Shown: one piece after another, positions 48,901-61,300 of the stretch
Numbering within the stretch: the first letter of the stretch is position 1
Layout: each line of letters starts with the position of its first letter
Source: Quillaja saponaria
Lineage: Eukaryota > Streptophyta > Magnoliopsida > Fabales > Quillajaceae
Assembly: GCA_029379385.1 (NCBI GenBank)
Contig: CM055606.1
Location: 558,001-622,000, forward strand
DNA length: 64,000 nt
Direction: 5' to 3'
Position numbers and translations under genes: made by a program
Notes under the pieces: model-generated
Told to the model about the DNA's origin: nothing
The model's input: only the letters and a program-made list of their open reading frames with translations
Database searches by the model: none

Positions 48901-50752
48901 ATATGATGTGAGGCATGAAACATGCTAAAATGGTATAGACTAGAGTTCTGAAACCAGATTGCTAACCAAGATACACATAAGATTGCAAATAAAACAAAAC
49001 AGCAATAATAAAATTGGAATATATCAACATATAAAAGAATAAACAAATGAATTTTAGAAAAAATGTCCAACAATAGCATGAAGACGAAATGGTTGGTCAA
49101 AACATAGCTTACCTTTATCAAAGTATGGATTAAATATATCTTTTACAGCTTCCCTGTGCAAGTCAATCATAAATTGTGTTATACAGACATAAAATGCTTG
49201 ATTTCCATTAATGAGTTCATAAAGTAAGAAAACCAAAACAATTAGATGATGAAACAAATAGATTATCATAAATGACGAAAAAAAATAGAAAATAGAAATC
49301 AACACTTACGAGATGGGCATAGAGTATTCAGTGCTCAGATACAACACATTAGCCCGTACAGGAGGATTTGCCGCCTACAGAGAAAGAGGAAGTCATAATT
49401 CATTGCATGAAGAAGAAGGAAAAATTATAAGATGGATCACAACTTAATTTCCCGTTTGTTACCTTAAGTACAGGTGTTACAGATCCATCCTTCAGAGTAA
49501 AGAGATCAGAAAGGGACAGCGATTGCGATGTTTCACCATGTTCCAGGAACACCGGTCCTTGCTCATCCAAATCTCTTGCCATCTTATCATACAATTTTGA
49601 TCTTTGCTCGTTGTTCAAAGTTTCAGAATCTAATGCAATTTTTTCCCAACATTAATATCAGTGTACCAGTCTAAGCAGATATACAAACACAACACACACA
49701 AAATCCAGGTAAGCATCCTGATTGAAGAAGTTTACAAAAGAAACTTAAACATATGCACAAATTCTGTAGGGTTAATCCAAGAGAGTATTATACATAAACT
49801 TTGGATTGCCATAAGGCTGTGAAGTAACTAGCAACTTGGAAAATATATCATTTTATTAGAATATACAAATGATTGAATGCCTCCCGCACCACAAGTTTGA
49901 GCTTTTAGATGAGTTGTAATTTATCAAAATTCAAATCAAAGACCATTGTTGGTAGGCTGAACCAAGACATAAAAATTAGAATATCAAATATAAATTCAAC
50001 AATAGACATTGCACTGCAGAAGTGAATTCCTTAAGAATGTCCAGCACTTCAGCAATTGTTAGGAGACTATAAGCTGAACAACCAAATAATATTTGCTTCA
50101 GTTGGGTATTTCTCAATTTGGTGTGCGCGTATCAAATTACCAACAAATCCCAAGACCAATAGTTCAAGTTCGAGTTACCAATTATGGAAATCCCCTTTAG
50201 CGTGAAACAATGGAAGCAGATTTACAAGATATTTATGATACAGAAGATACAATTCAAATTTAGCAATAAATTGGCAAAAGAAACCCCTAAAATGGAAACC
50301 AGTTGCCGTTATAACTCAGTAATTAATTAGCTCACAGTGTCACGCTACAAATTCGGATTTGTTATACTGTTCAGCTGAAAAATCCACCAACTCATAAGGA
50401 AATAAAACATCCATTCTTCATTTTAATCAACCCACGATTTAGATAGACCATTGAGTTGTTGAGAATTTCCTAGGATTTCCCAGTAAGCAAACGGGGCAAG
50501 GGAAAAAAGAAAAAAAAAAGAAAAAAAAAAAAAAAGGAGAAAGAGCTGACCACATTCAACGCAAACCCAACTTCATAATTGAGCAACGAGAAGAATAAAA
50601 GTAAGGAAATAATTACCTGAAGATGATGAGGGTAAGTTCTGTGAAGAGTTGCGGAGGGCCATTTGGAACAAGGAGAAGAAGAGAAAGGCAGAGATTAGCC
50701 AGATCAAAGCTACAGTTTTTGAATGGCTCCACCAATTCCCAATCCTACCCAT
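45910..50752 (-). CDS. Membrane-anchored 2H-phosphoesterase-like (RNA ligase/cyclic phosphodiesterase type) protein, ten exons, intact
   Basis: Exons on the minus strand: 50752-50617, 49629-49463, 49374-49310, 49153-49113, 48961-48873, 48785-48672, 47918-47841, 46891-46829, 46477-46397, 46017-45910. They total 942 nt with matching phases and encode 313 residues. The start MGRIGNWWS leads into a single membrane segment (about residues 13-30), a type II anchor or signal anchor. The rest resembles plant proteins annotated 'RNA ligase/cyclic nucleotide phosphodiesterase family': VRANVLYLSTEYSMPISEAV, SMFHASHH (H152-x-S154), CPLRIVLDRVLLTSTGVLLG, IRAKLRTALPRAPEKQ, ILYTSFARLLG. 2H enzymes use two H-x-T/S motifs on 2',3'-cyclic phosphates or related bonds. 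The second motif here is Y237-T-S239, so the second catalytic His seems replaced. Substrate and compartment are unknown. Fold assignment is moderate; gene structure is firm. Confidence 0.75.
47165..47445. repeat. Inverted repeat with LTR/PBS-like ends inside intron 7 of the 2H-like gene
   Basis: Arm 1 (about 47209-47286) and arm 2 (about 47333-47412) are inverted copies: GACTCAGTTAGGA...GGGTTAAAGATAAG...CATGCAAGGGACCAC against GTGGTCCCTTGGCATG...CTTATCCTTAACCC...TCCTAATTGAGTC. Outside each arm is a sequence like an initiator-Met-tRNA primer-binding site: GCCAGTATCAGAACC on the plus strand after arm 2, and TTGGTATAAGAGCTTAGG on the minus strand beyond arm 1. This looks like two TRIM-type LTR 3' ends in head-to-head orientation. 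Transcripts could fold into a long hairpin. Confidence 0.6.
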
Positions 50753-51332
50753 ATTTCACCATCCACCCATTCAAGGCACAAAGTCTCAACCTCCCCACAA
50801 AGCAGTCACTCGTGTTGTTGTTGGCGTTGGCGAACTGGCAGGTGTATGTTAAGTAACAGGTCTCTAACTCTCACAAAGACATTGCCTGATTGTCACGCTG
50901 GCTCTGCCACAAAGAAATCTAAATTTTCTGGCTCTAATTTTACAAAGAATAAACTATTATTTACACCATTTAAGTTACGCTATTTACTGTCCAACATGAC
51001 AGCATATTATTCTAAGAAAAAACTCCACTAACCAAGAGATTTTTCAGAGCTAATTATTGCTATAAGGGGTTGTTTGTTCGCATAATAACAAATTTGTCCA
51101 AGAAAATACAATCTGGCATAATGATTATACATGTTCGATAAAAATAAAGATTTTTACCCAGGATATTAATGTTCCCTGACATCACATCATAATTGTTTTT
51201 TTATTGAAAATATGGTGAGCTCTCAAATACACATATAGATATTAAAAAATATATAATTAATATTATAAAAAAATAATTTATTTTGTAATGATGCTACTTG
51301 AGGTAAGCTCCAAATACTATAAAACCCAATAT

Positions 51333-51373
<41 letters not shown>

Positions 51374-52056
51374 GTATACTAATAATATTAACTCATTAAC
51401 TTATAATTCTGTACTAACTAATAACTCACTACTAATAAAAATTAAAAATTTATTACTAACAATAAAACTTTCACTAATCTAATTCATTATAATTTCATAA
51501 CTTACTACTAATATATAATTAACTACTTATTCAAATTATTAATTATTTTATTTATTATCCTAAGAGATAGAGGCAAATTATCATCTTGCCTACCTTTAAT
51601 GTCACAGTAATGTTCCCCCATCCACCAAAGCTGATATATCCCCTTCCCCACCCTTCAGTCATCACTCATCATTGCTCACCCCTACCTCACATTTCATCTG
51701 CAATTCTGGTGGCTACATAAACTCCGATTGTCACTGTCGACTCCATCAACATTGGTGGCATTTGTCGACTCCATCTTTGTTCTAAGCTTTGACAAATTTG
51801 AAAATTGTCTGAAACTAAGGTAAGTCATCGTAAAACTCTTTTCTTTTTTTCATCGTCAAAACTCTTTCTTGATACTACAATTCTAAGGTTCTGAAATTTT
51901 AAGAAATTCATTAGAACTTTTATGGTAGTTAGAGTTTATTGGTTTTTTTGTGCTTTTATAATGAATATTTTCGTCTGATTTAAAAATATCGGTTATATAT
52001 TTCAAATACACAATGGGGGAAATTGGGGTTTTTGGTGTATTTGATTTTTAGTAGTT

Positions 52057-52088
<32 letters not shown>

Positions 52089-52340
52089 GTTAGAATATGA
52101 ATATTCTCTATTTTATCGTAGTAGAACAACAACAATAAATAGTTGATCCGACATAAGAGAAGTTAGCAAAGGTGATGGCACCCTCTGAATTGCAGAATCA
52201 GGTTAATTAATACTTCCTTTATAATGCTTGATATTGTGATCCCTCTGGGCCTATTAGTTCTATTTATTTTAATTTTAGAATCATCCTATTTATTTTTAAT
52301 TCAAAAATATAATATGATTGTTTATATTTGTTTGGGTGTA
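50753..52340. other. Upstream region of the 2H-like gene and AT-rich spacer
   Basis: It contains the minus-strand promoter of the 2H-like gene. A (TA) microsatellite of about 35 bp lies at 51336-51368 and an A run of about 24 at 52057-52080. The patch 51560-51830 is less AT-rich, looks transcript-like and ends in AAACTAAGGTAAGT, a possible donor site; it could be a leader exon of the broken gene at 52341-52515. Confidence 0.4.
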
Positions 52341-52515
52341 GATGATTAGGACAATTATTTGTTGACTTGAAAAGTTCATCTATAAATGAAGCAATTTCAG
52401 AATTTACTAGAAAAAAGTTTGATGGTCTGCCTTGTGCTCATAAATTCATTATTAGTTACCATTTGAATAAGTTATGTGATGGTGTTAAAATAAGAATGAC
52501 TATTTCTGGTTATTA
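52341..52515 (+). pseudogene. Possible SWIM-domain fragment of a MULE-type transposase
   Basis: One plus-strand frame reads GQLFVDLKSSSINEAI then RKKFDGLPCAHKFIISYHLN. This resembles the SWIM zinc finger of Mutator-like transposases and FAR1 relatives (VDL..CTCR.FDGLPCAHA). The two leading cysteines are missing here; the C-A-H pair is kept. The frame ends where the copia LTR begins. It is short and damaged, so the call is tentative. Confidence 0.35.
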
Positions 52516-53130
52516 TGTAATATAAAATATTGCAGAAACAATAAAATATCTTTAAAATGCCTAAGTCAAGTTAGAATTTATCTTTTCTTAAAATTATATT
52601 TGCACTCTACTTATAATGGATTACAACAAATAAGCATCTCAAGATAAAACAAACTCTTTTATATCTAAGATTACTATTAGATATAAATAGAAACTATAAC
52701 TTGAAAAGAGAAGAAGAAAAAGAGATATGAAAAAAAATGGGTTAATCATATTACTTTTATAGGCTTTCTATGAAAGAACATTTCTATTCATATGGAAGTT
52801 AATATCTAAAAGGAAATATCTTTTCATTTTATCAAAATGTAATGACTTTTTAATTAAGTCAAATAACCATAAAAATTCATATAGGTTTTCCATGGAAAGA
52901 CATTCTTGTTCATAAAGAAATTAATTTATAAAAATAACTATCTTTTCATTTAAGTAATAAGTAATGACTTTTTGATTAAGTCACATTAATCAAAATTTTC
53001 TATTCTCAATACTTTAATAGCTATTCATATAAAAATTATTTTATGAAAGGAAATGTATTTTTATTTAAGCTAAAAGTAATGACCCTTGAATTAAGTCAAA
53101 TTACTTTAAAACTATTGAAAATTCCTAACA
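52516..53130 (-). repeat. 3' LTR of the copia element
   Basis: On the minus strand it starts TGTTAGGAATTTTC and ends TATTTTATATTACA. It shares its whole length with 57466-58043, with scattered substitutions and several small deletions. It contains internal partial repeats of an AGTAATGACTTTTT-AATTAAGTCA motif (three to four times on the plus strand). Confidence 0.85.
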
Positions 53131-54102
53131 ATTTCTCCCAAATTTTAAAGTATTGAAACCAGATTTGTAAGTGCCTATTTCTCTTGTCACCATTGGTTGG
53201 TAGTATAAGGTATCTTTAGACTTGAAAATTTTCTAGTAATTATAAAATATCAGATTCAAAAGTGTCCTAAGTCTTGAAATTTGAAATCTTTAGATGACAT
53301 CATATATATTATTCATCCATATAACTTTTCAATTATAATTTCTACTTTCCGCACATTAATGGATATGTGCTACATCTTAGGAATTCATATGTCTTTGAGA
53401 CAAGCTTTCTGATCTCACAGAAGCGACCATACTTCCCATATGTACATAGGTGAATCTATAAATGCACTATATATTCTGCATTGTTCCTTTAGGGCATAGA
53501 TTCATTAAAGGTTAAACCTACTCTCTATTTGTCTCTGTACTATCATGCACTTACTTTGAGATGACATAAAGGTTCTTTAACCTTTATGCTTGTAAAGTGC
53601 ATAAACTGGTTTTAATTACATGTTCGTTTCCATTTAAAACTAGAATATTAGGACTTTTTCGAATGGTCTAGTTAGTTTCTCACATGAGTAACTTCTCATT
53701 TTAAAAGCTTTAATTACATCTCCTTAGATGTCTTCCATTTCATATCCCTACCAAAGTCTTTAGTAGAGGGATCTGCCAAATTAACCTTTGACCTTACATA
53801 ACTAATAGTCATAACTCTTTTATTGAGTTGTTCTCTTATATAGTTAAGTCTTAAACTAATATGTCTTGATTTTCCATTGTATATTTTACTATAAGCTCGT
53901 GATAGTGCTGCTTCATTATCATAAAATATTTATATAGCAGACATTGGTTTAGGCTACATTTTTTCAATAATAATTTCCTAAGCCTTTTTGCTTTCTTTGT
54001 TGCGGTTGCTAATGTATTAAATTATAACTTCATAGTAGAATGTGAAATCAAGGTATATTTTTTAGATCCCCAAGAAATAGCTTCTCCGCCCATGATAAAA
54101 AT

Positions 54103-57100
54103 TCAACCACTTGTAAATCTTGATTCAATAGAATCTGTTATCCAACTTGTATCGGTGTAACTTTCTACTATTGCAGGAAAATTATCATAATTGAATGCAT
54201 AATTCATTGTGCCTTCAAGATATTTTACTACCCTAGAAACGACATTCCAATGATCTTTTCTAGGTTTATGAGTAAACTTACTCAAACCACCTACCGCATA
54301 AGCTATATCTGGTCTAATACAATGTGTTAGATACATTGAGTATCCCATCACACTTGAGTACTCTAATTGTAAAATACACATTTCTTCATTCTGTATTAAT
54401 TTTATAGAATTATCATATGGAGTACTAATGGTTTACAATTCTCATGATTAAATTTCTTTAACACTTTCTTATTATAATGATAGACCTTGTAATTTTAATT
54501 CCTAAATTTACATTTGCTTCTCCCATATCCTTCATATTAAAATTTGTTGATAGAAATTTCTTAGTTTCTAATACCATGCTTAAATCAGTACTAAGATTAG
54601 CATATCATCTACATATAAACAAATTATAACACCTTTTCCATTCTTAAACTTTGAATAAACACATATGTCCAATTCGTTTATCCTAACCATGTGAAAGTAT
54701 GATTTTGTTAAACTTTTCATGCCATTGTTTAGGAGCTTGTTTTAGGCCATATAAAGATTTAAAAAGTTTACAAACTTTCTTTCCTTGGCTTTTAAGGGCA
54801 ACTCTTTGGGTTGATCCATATAAACCTCATCTTCTAATATACCATTTAAGAAAGTAGCTTTAACATCTATTTGGTGTATAAATAGAGCAACTAGAGCACA
54901 TGTATCAAAATAATTTATTCCTTCTTTTTGTTTAAACCATTTTGCTACTAACTTGGTCTTATATTTATCTATAGAGCCATCCATTTTAAGTTTTCACTTA
55001 AAAATTTATTTGCAACCTATTGGTTATAAACCTAGCAGTAAATTAGTCAAAAGTCAAGTTTGATTAATCATAATTAAAAGCATTTCATCATTTATAGCTT
55101 TTTTTCCATAATGCAAAATCTCTTGCGGTCATAGCTTCTTTATATGTAAACGATCATGCTCCATGTTATATGTAGAACTATATATATATATTCTTCTACC
55201 ATGTATTGGTAGAAATGTGGACCATATGTTTTTTTTCTTTTCTTTCTCGTTTACCTCTTCTAGGCTTAATTCCTTCTTCATTTTCTAAATTTGATTGAAA
55301 ATCATATCTTTGAATTTTCAAATTTGTATAATCATCGTGATCCTTTTGATTTATGTAATTTCTTTTTCATTTTCTAGAGAATGAATTTTCAAAGAATTCT
55401 GCATCTCTAGATTCTATAATTATATTTTGATTTATGAAAAGTTGCTTCAATGGTAAAAAATCTGTATGCCTTACTATTGTGAGCATAACAAAGAAAATTA
55501 TACTCAATCGTTTTTTTCTCCAATTTAGGTCTTTTAAGATTGGATAACCTTACTAATGCTTTACATTCCCAAAATTTTAAATGGCCAAGAAAAGGTTTTC
55601 TCTTATTCCATAATTCATAAGGATAAATATTAGTTTTCTTGTAGGGTATACGATTAAGTGTGTAACAAGAAGTAATGAGTGCTTCTCTTTACAAATTCTT
55701 AGGTAACCCTTAAGTTAATAACAAAGCATTTATCAAATTGACTAAGGTCCTATTTTTCTTTTCTGCAACACAATTTTGTTGAGGACTATAAGGTACAGTA
55801 ACTTGATGGATTATTCCATTCTTTTCACAAAAATCATTGAAAGAAAGATATTCATTACTCCTATCAGATTGTAGGATTTTAATATTTCTTTCTCATTGAT
55901 TTTCTACCTTGACTTTGTAAACTTTAAATTTATCAAAGGCCTTATCTCTTATCCTTAACAAATATATATAAGCATACCTAGAACAGTCATAGATAAATAT
56001 TATGAAATACCTTTTACTACATTTAGTTAGAATACCTTTTAATTGACATATGTCAGAATGTATTAGATCTAAAAGTTGTGCATTTCTTTCTAGCCTTTTT
56101 AAAAAACTTCCTAACTATCTAGACTTGATACAAGTTTTGTATTTTTCTAAGTCATTGGATGGCTTAACAAAAACTGCTCATAATTTATTCATACTTCTAA
56201 TACTATTATAGTTTACATGACTCAAACGGGCATGTTATAAATATAAAAAAAGGAGTAGAAATAGAAGAATGAGACGAGGAAGAAGAAGCAACGTAAGCAG
56301 AATTAATAACTTTATTAGTAATAGTAATCTTATACATCGTATTAGTTACATATCATTTTCCAACATAGTTCTCACTTTTAGGCAAAATTACACAATTTAA
56401 TTCAAACATAATCTTAAAACCAAACTTATTAAGTAGGCTTACAGAAATCAAAATTTTCCTAATCTTGTTAACATGCAAAACTTCATTCAAAATCAACTAT
56501 TTATCATATGACAGATTCAGGATAACAATTCATTTTCCTGTGACTTTGCAACAGAAGCATTTACCATAAAAAGACTTTGTTCATCCTCTAATGGCACATA
56601 ATTCTTGAATAGATTCTTGTCATTTGTAATATGTTTGGTAGCACCAGAATCCAGCCACCGTTCTTCATCTTGTCTAACTAAATTAATTTTAGAAACCATA
56701 GAAATGAATTTATTATTAACTACCATGTTGGCTTGGTCATTTTTCTGATTCAGATAAGCTCGGTATTATTTCTTGAAGTGTCCAGGTTTCCCACACTTCA
56801 AACTCACAACCTTTTTCTTCTTTTTATTTGAATTCTGTCTTTGACTGGAATACTTTCTTTTTTTGCCATGTGAAGTAGATGTACTTTCTATGACTAAAGC
56901 CTTTTAAAACTTGAAATTATGGTAGAGACTTGGAATTATTCATCAAGATAATGACTCTCAGAAACTATAGAATTCATGAGAATTTATAACTAATGAACTT
57001 TAGATGAAACATATTTGTCATTGGTTATTTTAAAATAAAAAAGTTACTAACCAGGAATTTCTTATTTTCAGTATCTTCAACTTAATACTTGTGATCAGAA

Positions 57101-57441
57101 TCTTTCCATAATTCCTTAACAGTTTTTCTAGCAAATTTAGAATTATAAATGTCAAAAATTGAATTGGACAAACCAGTAAGTATGTATCCTTTACACATGA
57201 AGTCATCTTGATTCCATTTTAGAATTCTTCGTTCTTTATACTCGGTTGCCCATTCTTCTAAATTGTCTTCATTTGTAATAGTTAGAGAAGGCTTTTCTTC
57301 ATTCAACATATAAGCAATCTTCAAGGTTGTTAAGAAAGAGAACATCTTGCTCCTCCAACGTTTGAAGCAAGAACCATCAAACTAATCTAGTTTGACAACA
57401 TCAATTATAGCAAGGCATTTCTGGACTTGCGTCTTCCATTG
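54103..57441 (-). pseudogene. Copia gag-pol relic
   Basis: In minus-strand order: an ATG at 57441 (MEDASPEMP), a gag block at 57345-57082 (IAYMLNEEKPSL, ILTGLSNSIFDIYN), a damaged zinc knuckle near 56800 (LKCGKPGHFKK, then a stop; outer cysteines lost), a protease-region block at 56726-56517 (WLDSGATKHITND), the integrase block VPYSPQQNCVAEKKNRTL near 55745-55805, reverse transcriptase at 54984-54600 ([20 protein letters not shown] and the intact catalytic YVDDM near 54605-54620), and RNase H with upstream tail at 54381-54103 (GYSMYLTHCIRPDIAYAVGG, YTDTSW). Frames shift repeatedly, and part of the reverse transcriptase before HQIDVK is deleted. It was polymerase and capsid of a copia particle and is now inactive. 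Confidence 0.85.
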
Positions 57442-57465
57442 TTACATAAAATATAGTCTTAAGAT

Positions 57466-58043
57466 TGTAGTATAAAATATTATAGAAACAATAAAACACC
57501 TTAAAATGCCTTAGTCAAGTTAGAATTTCTTTTTCCTTAAGACTATATTTGCATACAACGGGTTATAGCAAATAAGCCTTCTAAGATAAATATGCTTTTT
57601 TATATCTAATGTTGCTATTAGATATAAACAAAAACTATAATTTGAAAAGAGAAAAAAGGGGAAGAAGAAGAGATATGAAAAAAAAAGGTTAACCATGTTA
57701 CTCTTATAGACTTTCTATAAAAGGACATTTCTATTTATATGGAAGTTAATATCTAAAAAGAAATGTCTTTTCATTTTATCAAAAAGGAATGACTTTTCAA
57801 TTAAGTAAATAGCCATAAAAATCCTTATAGGTTTTTCATGAAAAAACATTCATGTTCATGAAAAAATTAATTTATGAAAACAAATATTTTTTCATTTAAG
57901 TAACAAGTAATGACTTTTTCATTAAGTCACGTTAACAAAACTTTACTATTCTCAATACTTTAATAACTTATTTTCATTTAAACAAAAAATAATGACTCTT
58001 GGATTAAGTCAAATTACTTTAAAACTATTGAAATTTCCTAATA
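57466..58043 (-). repeat. 5' LTR of the copia element
   Basis: Direct repeat of 52516-53130. On the minus strand it starts TATTAGGAAATTTC (TG changed to TA) and ends ATACTACA. It is about 37 bp shorter than its partner because of small deletions. Confidence 0.85.
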
Positions 58044-58334
58044 GTACTTGTGGATGATAATGAATCTTCTAACGATGATAATAAAAGAGAAAATGGCAGT
58101 GACGTAATCTTCATTGAGAAAAGGAATAACTGTATTGATGAAGTGGATCAATTGAATGAAGTTAAGAGGAAGAAAATTAATGAAGCAAATGAAATATTGA
58201 ATGATGATATATATGGGGATGATATGAAAAATGCAAAGAATGAAAATTGTGAGGCTTGTCTTGGACCAATTGAAGAAAACAATAGTATTTGTATGAGAGG
58301 GAGCACTAAGAATCAAAATTTTTATGAGGTGTGA
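58044..58334 (+). other. Acidic frame next to the copia element, unrecognised
   Basis: An open frame of about 94 codons (from ATG 58050) encodes a very acidic, Asn/Asp/Glu/Lys-rich sequence (VDDNESSNDDNKREN, NCEACLGPIEENNS) with a CxxC pair. It begins directly at the LTR edge, so it may be the right half of a frame interrupted by the copia insertion, the left half being 52341-52515. I do not recognise a family, and low complexity makes a chance frame possible. Confidence 0.3.
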
Positions 58335-61300
58335 ATGAAAATTAATGGAATAAGTGATAAAATAGTCTGAAGGTTGGCGAATTGCTATTTGCAGACAATG
58401 ATGTGTATTTTCTCTCAATTCCTCAAGATATAAGACAATTGTATATACAACACCTATTATTAAGGTTTTAACTTTTTGGTAATTATGTGTTTATGACTAT
58501 TTAACTTATGATTTTTTACATTATGCAAGAGTTTTTTTCAATTTTATGGTTATTATGTGAATAATATTAGTTTTTATTAGTTTATATCTTGGATGATTGA
58601 TATATATATATATAGAAACTTGAGAGTTTTTACAGGTAAAATATTAATAACCTTTGCATGGATATTTTTATAAAATTTATGTATTCCTAGGAATACTCAT
58701 CCACATTAAAAGCAAGAAATTGGAATAAAATAAAAAAATTACTCGAACAAATTTTGTAAAACCTAAACAGAAAACTAATTTTGTTCAAGAACTTCTTTCC
58801 CATCAATATGTTTTCCGGACATAGTCACCAAAGGAGTACACATTATGACCCGATCCAAAAGGCCCCTAAATATCAATAAAATTATTTAGCTAAGAAAACT
58901 AGTAATATTGTACACATGATTATGCATAATGTCTCTTTTGCAAATTACTAATTAAGAATAGATTATTAATTTGTAACCAATATTCTAAAAATTGAATTGA
59001 TGACCGAACTAAAAAAAATGATCGATTTTTAAGCCAACGGTTCAACAATGATTAAATAGATGATCGAATTGATAATATCACTAAAAGAAAAACACATTTT
59101 CATGAGTGGAGGGAAAGGAAACACTTATTCTCTCGCCTTATTTTAGTGCAAAACCAGTTTCACAAAAACTCTTTTGGTGCCAATTTTGGTGTGGACTAAG
59201 GCAAGGTAATGGCAATGAATACCAGCCTCTCCTAGAATGGTGATGGTTATGATTCTTGCCACTTCCTCTCCATATTACTAAGAAAATATGGAGAGAGAAT
59301 AACAAGAACTATTGTCCTTTGCCATTTATGGCTAGGCAAGGTAACTAGAACGTTGCATTTCAGTAATTCAAAATTCAAATGGCGAGGCAAAGATAATGAA
59401 TATTGTTCATCATTTTTTTGAAGAAAATGGCTCGTAGCCCTTGATCTAGTCATTTCTATATCTCCCTCTGCCTACTCTGCTCCCTGCCACCACCACCTCC
59501 CAAACTCATTGCCACTGATCATTCAAAGGTATTCGCTTGCTACCCAACAACCAATCATCATTCACCTCCGGCCATATTTCATAAATTTTGAGTTTCAGCC
59601 ATGATACGAGGATTTAGGTTTTTGGGCATATTGAAATTGAGTTTTAATTTTGATTGTTTTATGTTTTCATTGAATTTAATTGATTGAATGAATTGAAATT
59701 GTTAGTTTTTGGTAGATTTAAGTTAAGTTTCTATTGTGGTTGTTTTAGGTTTTCATTGAATTAGTTGATTATATGAATTAGGTATCATTTATTTTGTGTA
59801 AATTACTTGTTTATTTTGGATGCCACGGGTTGATCTGGAAAAATTGGGTTAGAATTTATTTGTTACTTGATTAATATAATTTTGAGATGACTTTAAAGCT
59901 AAGAGTTGTAGAAAGAAGGTTGGAACAAAATTGAGAAGAATGATGATATCGAGAATGGCGATGCGAACTCATGTGCTACTTTGTTACTTGTTAGTAAACT
60001 AAAGTAGTCTAGTTTGTTATTTATTAAGAATTTTGATAAAATTATAGTTATTTTCTTGTTATTTCTAAAATTTAGATAATTATAATTATAATGAAAGATT
60101 AAAGAGCAAAAATTTAGTTCATCCAAGATTGAAAACCCTAAAAAGATAACCAATGTATACAAAATGACACATTATGAAATTATCTTAAAAGAAAAATAAA
60201 AATAGCTTTCTTGTTTGTATCAAAAACCCTTAATTCATGAAAATATGAAAATTGAGACATCATAGTAGAATCCACAATAAGGGGTCCAATTACAAGTTGA
60301 TGTAACTTAGAAACTGTGATCAGATGGCTAAAGGTTTGAACACTAGCCTAGCTTAGATTTAGAATTTAAATTATGAGAAAGAAGCAACTAAAGTTGAAGT
60401 ACAAAAATTCCAAGAGAAAAAAGCAATTGAATCAGTGTATGTGTGTAAGTATTTTTATAAAAAGTTTAAGATTGATGCACTAAAATGGTTTAGTAATAAG
60501 TTATTGAAGTCATTCTCATTTTAGGTTTTAGAAATGAGTATTTGATTTGGAGGATATTTGATGGTTATATTGAACTAACCCTTGTTGCTAGGTTTAATAG
60601 TTATTTGGAATCAACCCCTTTTGTTAGACCATGGATACATAGTCATTAAACCTTAGAATCTGGTTCAGTGGTCGATAATTAGAAATGAAATCATATGTTC
60701 ATGTTCATATAATTTAGACAAATATTTGAATTTATTTGTTATTGATTCTTGAATTATCCAATTTGGACAACTTAGGAAAACGAAACATCATTTCTCATAT
60801 GGTTGCTAAACTTTTCATACTTATGTTCAAAGTTTCAACAGTTATCATTTCTCTATACCCTCCTAGTGCATACATAGACACCGTGTGTTCATGTCTATGT
60901 CGTATATTTAGAAGGCCATTGAAATGCTATCAAGATTTCAACAAAGTGGCATGGTGAGTGCCAGAAGCCTTCTAGATGCGTTCTTGGCCCAAAACGACCA
61001 AATACGCTGCGTCGTCGATGATGCATTTAGAGAAGTGCTGGATGTAACACATTACTTCCTTAATCCTAAACTTAAATTTAATTAGTGTCTTGATGCCTAA
61101 ATTAATTTGTAGTTACTTTTTAATTACTAAAGACATTAAAGCTTCCTTTGTTTCTGGACAATTTCTCTACAAAATTTTTTCTTCTTTTTATTCTTCTAGG
61201 ACTGAATTCATTAAATCAAATTACCAAGTTTCCTTCTATCTTCTCCGTTGGCCAAATTCAACTACTTTTAATTAAGTGGAATTTTATTCATTACTTGTTA

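Larger units (their letters stand above)
52516..58043 (-). mobile_element. Decayed Ty1/copia retrotransposon on the minus strand
   Basis: Direct LTRs at 52516-53130 and 57466-58043 flank a 4.3-kb interior with gag, protease, integrase, reverse transcriptase and RNase H pieces in copia order when read on the minus strand. A purine tract (GGGAGAAAT) precedes the 3' LTR at 53131-53139. The gag start codon is about 25 bp after the 5' LTR, an unusually short leader with no clear primer-binding site. Stops and deletions throughout show it is not autonomous. The flanking 5 bp do not match. Confidence 0.88.

Noticed and set aside
58038..58418. 126-codon minus-strand frame rich in Ile and Phe
   Set aside because: Shadow of the acidic, AT-rich plus-strand sequence; composition explains the hydrophobic run.
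59266..59296. Small hairpin CTCTCCATATT / AATATGGAGAG, considered as a microRNA precursor
   Set aside because: Stem only about 11 bp with a 6-7 base loop, far shorter than plant miRNA foldbacks.
61044..61060. TGTAACACATTACTTCC, considered as the start of a chromovirus-type LTR
   Set aside because: No second copy, no primer-binding site and no polymerase domains nearby in the window; not supportable.
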